From: Lepas anatifera
Lineage: Eukaryota; Arthropoda; Thecostraca; Lepadidae
NCBI GenBank assembly: GCA_034440635.1
Contig: JAOTON010000330.1
Location: forward strand, 354,001-418,000
DNA: 64,000 bases
Direction: 5' to 3'
Part shown: piece after piece, positions 57,610 to 64,000 of the stretch
Position numbering within the stretch: the first letter of the stretch is position 1
How the letters are laid out: the number at the start of each line of letters is the position of its first letter
The notes under the pieces: generated by a model
Databases searched by the model: none
Seen by the model: the letters and a program-made list of their open reading frames with translations, nothing else
Told to the model about the DNA's origin: nothing
Made by a program: the position numbers and the translations under genes

Positions 57610-60060
57610 CAGTGGCGTAAACAAGGGGGGTCCCTGGGGTCCGCGGACCCCCCTTGGGCTGACCTTATGAACTGAGAAACATGAGCATTTGTCTCGGGGG
57701 CCCCCGGGGGCGCGGTCTCAGGGGGTGCCGAGCTTGGACTCAGGGCCCCCCGAGCTTGGTCTCATGGACCTTTTGATCTTGGTCTCACGGGCCTTTCGAT
57801 TTTGGTCTCAGGGGCCCCGAGCTTGGTCTCAGAGCCCCCCGAGCTTGGTCTCAAGGACCCCCGAGCTTGGTGTCAGGGGGCACTACGAGCTTGGTCTCAG
57901 GGAACGCCCGAGCTTGGTCTCCGGGAGCTCCCCGAGCTTGGTCTCAGGGGTCCTCCGAATTTGGTCTCAGGGCCCCTAGCTTGGTCTCAGGGGACCTCCG
58001 AGCTTGGTCTCAGAGGGCCCTCCGAGTTTGGTTTCAGTGACCCCTAGTTTGGTCTCGGGGCCCCCCGAGCTTGGTCTCAGGGGACCCCGAGCTAGCTTGG
58101 CCTCAGGGGTGCCCCCAAGCTTGGTCTCAGGGGCCCCCCGAACTTGGTGTCAGGGGGCCCTCGAGCTTGAGCTTGGTCTCAGGGGGCATCCGATGCAGAA
58201 GGCTGACCCTATGCACTGGAAAACACGAGCATTGGTCTCGGGGGCCCCTGAGCTTGGTCCATGGTCCAGGGGGCCCCTGAGCTCAGTCTCTGGGAGCCCC
58301 CGATCATCGGTATCGACGGCTCCAGAGTACCAAACAGTGATCTCGAAGGAGCCCCCTGAGCTCGGTCTCAGGGGGTTCCGAGCTTGGTCTCACGGGCCTT
58401 TTCGATCTTGGTCTCACGGGCCTTTCGATTTTGGTCTCAGGGGCCCCTGAGCTTGGTCTCAGGACCCCCCCGAGCTAGGTCTCAGGGCCCCCTAGCTTGG
58501 TGTCAGAGGGCCCTCTGAGCTTGGTCTTAGGGAACGCCGGAGCTTGGTCTCAGGGGGCTTTCCGAGCTTGGTATCAGGGGAGCCCCAAGCTTGGTCTCAG
58601 GGGGCCCTCCGAGCTTGGTGTTAGGGGCCCCCAAGCTTGGTCTCAGGGGGCATCCGATGCATGAGGCTGACCTTATGCACTGGAAAAAACGAGCATTGGT
58701 CTCGGGGGCCCACCTGATTTTGATCTCAGGAGCCCCCGAGCTCGATCTCAGGATGCCCCTCGAGCTTGGTCTCAGCCCCCTCCCCCCGCTTGGTCTCAGG
58801 AGATCCCCAAACCTGGTCTCAGGGGCCCCCGAGCTTGGTCTCACGGGCCTTCCGAGCTTGGTCTCAGGGGCCCCCGATCATCGGTATCGAGAGCTCCAGA
58901 GTACCGAAAACTGATCTCGGGGGCCCTTGAGCTCGGTCTCAGGGGGCCTCCGAGCTTGGTCTCAGGTGCCTCGATCTTGGTCTCACGGGCCTTTCAATTT
59001 TGGTCTCACTGGTCTTTTGATTTTGGTCTCAGGGGCCCCCGAGCTTGGTCCCAGGGGCCCCCGAGCTTGGTGTCAGGGGGCACTCGAGCTTGGTCTCAGA
59101 GAGGAATCCGATGCATAACGCTGACCTTATGCACTGGAAAACACGAGCATTGGTCTCGGGGGGCCCACCTGATTTTGGTCTCAGGGGCCCTCGAGCTCGA
59201 TCTCAGGATGCCCCTCGAGCTTGGTCTCACGACCCCTGAGCTTGGTCCCAGGGGCCCGAGCTTGGTGTTAGGGGGCCCTCCGAACTTGGTCCCAAGGAAC
59301 CCCCGAGCTTTGTCTCACGGGGCCTCCGATCATCGGTATCGAGAGCTCCAGAGTACCGAAAATTGATCTCGGGCCCCTGAACTCGGTCTCAGGGGCCCCG
59401 AGCTTGGTCTCAGGGGCCTTTCTATTTTGATCTCAGGGGGGCCCCGAGCTTGGTGTCAGGGGGCCCTCCGAGCTTGGTCTTAGGGAAACCCCGAGCTTGG
59501 TCTCAGGGGGCTCCTCGAGCTTGGTCTCAGAGCCCCCGAGCTTGGTCTCAGGGGTCCCCGAGCTTTGTCTCAGGGGTCCCCGAACTTGGTCTCAGTGGAC
59601 AACCGAGCTTGGTCTCAGGGGACAACCGAGCTTGGTCTCAGGGGGGGCAAGCTTGGTCTAGTGGGCCTTTCAATCTTGGTCTCAGGGGGCCCCGAGCTTG
59701 GTCTCAGGGACCCTACGAGCTTGGTGTCAGTGGGTCCAGAGCTTGGTCTCAGGGAACATCCGAGATTGGTCTCAGGGGCTCAGGGCCCCCTCGGGATGCC
59801 CCCGACCTTTGATATCCTAGAACTCATTAGTGAGGCACGAGCATCGGCCTCATGAAAACCAAAGTTTAGTCTCAGGGGCCGCCAGGCTTGGGCTCAGAGC
59901 CACTTAGCATCGGCATCGAGGGGCTCCAGAGTACCGAGCATTAGTCTCGGGGGGGGGCTCGGCATATTGATCTTGGGGCCCCCAACATCGGTGTCGAGTT
60001 ACTCCTCAGAAAAGCACGAGCATGGGCCTAAGGGTGCCCCTGAGGCTTATCTAAGTGGGA
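57610..60060. mobile_element. element with CAGTGGCGTAAAC end leading into minisatellite array D
   Basis: A transposon-like left end, CAGTGGCGTAAACAAGGGG, is followed at once by the array. The same kind of end recurs at 60419. The right end was not identified, so the boundary at 60060 is where the array fades. Confidence 0.5.
57660..59900. repeat. minisatellite array D (22-bp unit, GAGCTTGGTCTCAGGGGCC core)
   Basis: About 100 units of roughly 22 bp. Landmarks ATCCGATGCA (58188, 58652, 59106) and GATCATCGGTATCGA (58308, 58876, 59328) show a higher-order repeat of about 452-464 bp, with one longer interval. All open frames in 57.69-59.86 kb are translations of the repeat. Confidence 0.93.
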
Positions 60061-60294
60061 CAATAATAAGTTCTCGGAAGGCCTGCTGGAGATAGGGTGC
60101 CATAAACCGCAGAGTGTTGTGGGAATGACCTAGGACCCTAAAAAGATGATACAGATGACAGTAAAAGCACTAAAAGACTGGCAGCCTAAAACGCCAAAGT
60201 CCAGAAACTAAAACGTCTAAACCCTAAAAAGCCCAAAAAGGCTACGTCAAGGTAAAGATAAGAAGAAAAAAGCGTGGGATGAGGTAAATGCAAC

Positions 60295-60318
60295 GTTTCG
60301 GTCTTGGACCGTCGTCAG
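60295..60318 (-). ncRNA. hammerhead-ribozyme-like core motif
   Basis: Minus strand CTGACGA, one C, GGTC, loop CAA, GACC, GAAAC. Same layout as the motif at 56082-56103, including the extra base before stem II. It lies next to AACGTTGCATTTACC, similar to the region after the hammerhead in Penelope-like element terminal repeats. Activity unproven. Confidence 0.35.
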
Positions 60319-60398
60319 GCGAGGGGTCCCTCGCCTGACGATGGCCCCTCGCCTAGAGGGGTGACCCCTCGCCTGAGGGACCCCTCGCCTGACGACGG
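60309..60398. repeat. perfect 24-nt inverted repeat with 42-nt spacer
   Basis: The left arm 60309-60332 and right arm 60375-60398 are exact reverse complements. The motif CGAGGGGTCCCTCGCCTGACG and variants recur several times here, forming a CGTCAGGCGAGG-rich palindromic block. Confidence 0.85.
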
Positions 60399-61412
60399 TC
60401 CCTCGCCTCGAGGGGTGGCAGTGGTGTAGCCAAGGGGACCCTAGGCGTCCGTGGACCGCCCTTGGGCCAATCTGAACCACTGCAAAGGATTCTCTGATCA
60501 CGGGGCCCCCAAAGTCAGTCGCATGGGCCCCTGAAAATGAGTTCTCAGGGCGTCCCGAGTCGGCCTCAGGGCCCCGGCCCTGAGAGTCGGTCCCAAGGCC
60601 CCCGAAAGTAGATTTCGGTGAGCCCCTGAGAGTTGGTCTCAGGGAGCCCCAAAAGTCGGTCTCAGAGAGGGGGCGAGCAAATCCCAGGGGCCCCCAGAGA
60701 GTGGTTCTCAAGACCCCGCAAAAGTCTATTTCAGAAGGCCCCTGAGAGTCAGTCTCACAGAACCCCAAGCGTCGGTCAAGGGGACCCCGAGAGTCGGTAT
60801 CGGGGACCCCGAGATTCGGTCTCAGGGGCCCCCAAGAGTTGGTCTCAGGGGCACGGAAAATTGGTCTCAGGGGACCCCGAGGGTTAGTCTCAGGGCGGCT
60901 CCCAAGCTAGTCCCAGGGGCCCCCAGAATGTGGGTCCTAGGGCCCGGCGAAAGTCTATTTCAGGGGGCCCCCTGAGAGTCAATCTCAGAGAACCCCAAGA
61001 GTCGGACAAGGGGGCCCCCGAGAATCAGTCTTAGGAAACCCCGAGATTCGGTCTCAGGGGTGCCCCTAAGAGTCAGTCTCAGAGAACCCCAAGAGTCAGT
61101 CTCAAAGAACCCTAAGAGTAGGTCTCAGGGGGTCCTCATAGTATCACGGGCGTCTCTCTCAGGTGTCAATATTTACTTTCAGGTGGCCCTGAGAGTTAAT
61201 CCGGGGTTCCGAGAGTTGGCATAATTTAATCCCCAGAGTACTGGTTTCAGGGGCCTCCGAGGGGTAATATTGGGACTAGCCCTCGAGATTTAGCCTCAGC
61301 CTATGCCCCCCGAGTTTTGGTAGGAGCGGCCCCGAGAGTCAATCTCAGGGAACACCCAAAAGTTAGCCTCAGAGATCTCCCGGGAGTCAGTCCAGAGACA
61401 TCCGAGAGCTAA

Positions 61413-62650
61413 CACGCGCATTGATGGGGGTCTGAGCCACCTTCGCTTTGACAGGGGGCGGGTACCCGCCCCCTCCCCTGATATCTCGAGAACCACGCTA
61501 GGGAGCGAGAGAAACGGTAAACGGCGTTGGGTAGCCGATCCATTTCTCCATCAAAAATATTTGAACCATTTGTTCTCAGGTCAAATTTAGGGTCACTAGA
61601 GGTCAAAACATTCCGTCATAGGGATAACATGTAAATGAAGGTTTTCGGTCATTACATCCAGACAAGTTAAGATAGAGCAAAACAGTTTTAACTAAATTAA
61701 TCCTCGCAGCAAGCCGAATCAAATGATATATACTATGACCTTGCCAGGTAAAATCAAGAATTTGACCTGAACTGACGTCAGGTCAAAGTAAAATTAGGTA
61801 AAACGACCACCACCGTGGCGCAGTTGGCTAAGGCGCCTCGATCCAATGTGGGAGGTCCTTGGATCAAAGCTGACCTCTGGCAGACTTTTCCTCGACCTCT
61901 TCCTACCCAGGAGATGGCAGTACACTGGGTAGTGCCCGCCTTGACTAGGGACTTCCGCTGACCAACCAGCGCCCTTGTTATTGGGAGCACGGGCCTGATC
62001 AGCCTTTAAAATAGATCCACCGGTGCGGTGGCACCGCCCGAGGGCACGGCCTCGCCGCGTGTCACCGGAGCAGTCCTCTGTTCCGCCGGGCCCGAGAAAT
62101 CGGGATAGCTCCACTGTCTGGTACAGTGGGGCGTGTGACATTGAGCGTGCGGACATGACTGTCCCGCAAGGGTGCCGATAAGCGTAAGCCCTGCTGCCGT
62201 GTACACAGTGTGTGTGCGTGTGTGTGGTGCAAATGTGCAAAAATTTTCCCGGGCTGGGAACGCAAAAATATAATAAAATTAGGCAAAACGCATATCATTA
62301 GAACCGCAAAGACGACACAAATATAATGCAATTCAAATAAACGCTCTTTCACCATCCGTTACTAAGTTATTCAGTTAAAACCATTTTTCCCATGTATTTC
62401 CCATGGAGAGGTATGGCTCGTACCTGACCTTAGGTCATTGATATAAAAAATAACGGAACATATTTTAGAGAACTCGGTGGGGCCATTATGTGATGAGTTT
62501 CAATCGGATAAGTTGCTCTCTTCCGACTTATGCTATCTTAAACATTTTTTTAGGTCAGCTCACTTGACCTGTACTGGTGACCTGACCTGAGATATGCTAT
62601 CTACGAAAAACAAGAGGGAGGCGGGTACCCGGCCCCCGTCAATGCGCGTG
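61413..62650. mobile_element. TTAA-type nonautonomous DNA element, copy 3, with SINE
   Basis: Ends CACGCGCATTGATGGGG and, reverse-complemented, CACGCGCATTGACGGGG, flanked by CTAA (61409-61412) and TTAA (62651-62654). Rich in AGGTCA. It lies inside array E and contains the SINE at 61806-62274; without the SINE it is about 750 bp. Confidence 0.85.
61806..62274 (+). mobile_element. tRNA-derived SINE, 469 bp
   Basis: The head TGGCGCAGTTGGCTAAGGCG is an A box as in several tRNAs; the B box (GGATCAAAGC) is weak. The long body ends in an AT-rich tail. Target duplication AAAATTAGGTAAAACG at 61790-61805 and AAAATTAGGCAAAACG at 62275-62290, 15 of 16. A different SINE family from the four shorter ones. 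Confidence 0.9.
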
Positions 62651-63215
62651 TTAATCTTGGGGTTCTGAGAGTAATTCCCAGAGTTACTCCCGAGTTTTGG
62701 TCTCACGGGCCCCGAGTTGGCCTTAAGCCCGTGAAGGCTAATCTGGGGCCTCTGAGAGTCAGTCTCAGGAACGCCAAAGACTCAGTCTCAGAGGTGCTTC
62801 CACCCCCCTCCGGGTGTTAGTCTCAGGGGCGGCCTAGAGTTAGTATCAGAGGACTGTCGGAAGTCATTGCCAGCCCCCCCCCACCCCAGAGACAGCCTCG
62901 AGCTAATCTGGATGGCCCCCGAGAGTCAGTCTCAGCCCCCTCCCCCAGAAGAAATCTGGGGGAGGGGGCGAAAATTGGTTTCAGAGATGGTGCCGATAAC
63001 TAATCTCAAGAGCCCGGAGAGATTCTCAGGGGCCCCCAGTTTAGGTCAAGAGGCGCCGTGAATCGTTCTCAGATACCCCCTGAGATCTTATCGTTGGAGG
63101 GGCCGAAAATTAGCTTTGTGTGTGCCGCCAAGTGTTGGTCTTAGGCAGCCCCAGAGCTCAAAGAATTTTTTTTCGAAAATCATATGCCTCGGAAAAAATG
63201 TATCTACGCCCATTG

Positions 63216-64000
63216 CGTAGCAAAAAAGACAAATTGAAACATGTCGACCGGGCACCATTACCGAAGGAAAGGCAAAAATTAATCTAGTTTTATCATCCAT
63301 AACAGCAAATCGAACAGGAAATTTGGCACTTCAGCAAATTTTTACTCTATTAGCTTAACATCAATAACTACATTCCTAAATATTCTGAAATAAGCAACTT
63401 TCAAATATTTTCGTAGGAAACCAGACAAACAAGGGTAATGACAGAAATTAATGAGCATAATGCCAAAAAGAAAATAGGTATGAAAGGATGAAAATAACAA
63501 TAACGGAGAGAGCGAAGACGATGGATATCTTGGGCGCCTATTGTACTGGTAATTTACTCATTTACAACAAAGCAAGCGTAAGAAAGTAACTGTGGTGAAT
63601 TCAACAGAATCTGTCCACGGAATAGACGTTATATAACGTCCGGGACACGCTACCATATTCCTCGTATTCTTATTCATTTTTTCCGTTTCTTTGGAAATTT
63701 CCTGATTAAAGAGTTCATGGATTCGACACCCGGTAATAATTGGCAATCATTTCCCGTAGAAGAGCATTTCTAGTACTCAAAACGACTGACCTTCAATAAC
63801 GTCATGCCTGATTACCCGAGTGAATTGAGGTAGAGTCAGGTTTAACATTATGCACGCAGCAACATTTGATTTCCCGAAATGTGCCACAAAACTGTTATTA
63901 TAGCCACCCTACCTTATACGTATGGGCCAGCCTTAATATTTGGTGATCTAAATTTACCAACACTTAGATCGTGAAAATCAAGCTATATACAAAATAAGAA
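63216..64000. other. no gene recognised
   Basis: AT-rich sequence without visible features. Confidence 0.4.

Larger units (their letters stand above)
60480..63140. repeat. minisatellite array E (GAGAGTCAGTCTCAGGGGGC unit), interrupted
   Basis: Units of about 22-23 bp at 60480-61410 and 62655-63140, with the TTAA element and its SINE between. Closely related in design to array D. Confidence 0.88.
60419..63215. mobile_element. element with CAGTGGTGTAGCC end, array E inside
   Basis: Left end CAGTGGTGTAGCCAAGGGG; a candidate right end TATCTACGCCCATTG at 63201-63215 is an imperfect reverse complement, and target duplication was not confirmed. It holds array E, which is split by the TTAA element at 61413. 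Confidence 0.45.

Noticed and set aside
57689..59855. Several 60-150-codon frames repeating LVSGAPELGLRGP-like phrases
   Set aside because: They translate the 22-bp array in frames where the period gives no stops; no start or splice context and no conservation is expected.

Overview
The window looks like animal nuclear DNA, most likely from an arthropod and perhaps a crustacean. The basis is very long GC-rich exons with splice sites, several clades of non-LTR retrotransposon, a Gypsy LTR element, tRNA-derived SINEs, hAT and TTAA-type DNA elements, and a protein family I remember mainly from arthropod genomes. I could not verify the taxon. Nothing bacterial, phage-like or CRISPR-like is present. 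Most of the 64 kb is transposable elements and arrays derived from them, often nested.

Layout. 0-1.6 kb: 5'-partial hAT transposase frame, plus strand. 2.0-7.6 kb, minus strand: one 5.6-kb exon of a host-type gene, a low-complexity, tyrosine-motif-rich (YMEM, YxN) docking-protein-like sequence with two in-frame tandem repeats and one apparent 1-nt frameshift. 8-15 kb: TTAA-flanked elements packed with AGGTCA half-sites, Harbinger-like MITEs, a candidate plus-strand exon at 9.4 kb and a GA microsatellite. 15.9-21.7 kb, minus: a CR1/L2-like LINE with ORF1, endonuclease and reverse transcriptase, interrupted by a hAT MITE with a perfect 8-bp target duplication. 22.6-22.8 kb, minus: a THAP-domain exon. 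24.6-26.2 kb, minus: a broken exon of an uncharacterised family. 27.3-33.1 kb, plus: an L1/Tx1-like LINE with two ORFs and a few lesions. 35.1-41.8 kb, minus: a second uncharacterised protein family, broken by a TA-flanked MITE and by a 3,350-bp Gypsy element lacking reverse transcriptase. 41.8-46.3 kb, plus: a LINE fragment split by a 3.5-kb hAT-like element that is almost all minisatellite. 46.7-63.2 kb: SINEs, MITEs and four more long minisatellite arrays, one with an exactly spaced 374-bp higher-order repeat. The last 0.8 kb holds nothing I recognise.

How the parts relate. No pathway or operon is present. The history is read from target-site duplications: in several places removing an inserted element restores the reading frame of the interrupted host sequence, giving a clear order of events. 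The most unusual pattern is that five arrays built from 19-23-bp units share one design (a GC block such as GGGGCCCC plus a 10-12-bp spacer). At least one lies inside an element with hAT-like terminal repeats and a perfect 8-bp duplication; two more start with a transposon-like end. Several frameshifts fall in short homopolymers, so some apparent pseudogenes may be assembly artefacts.
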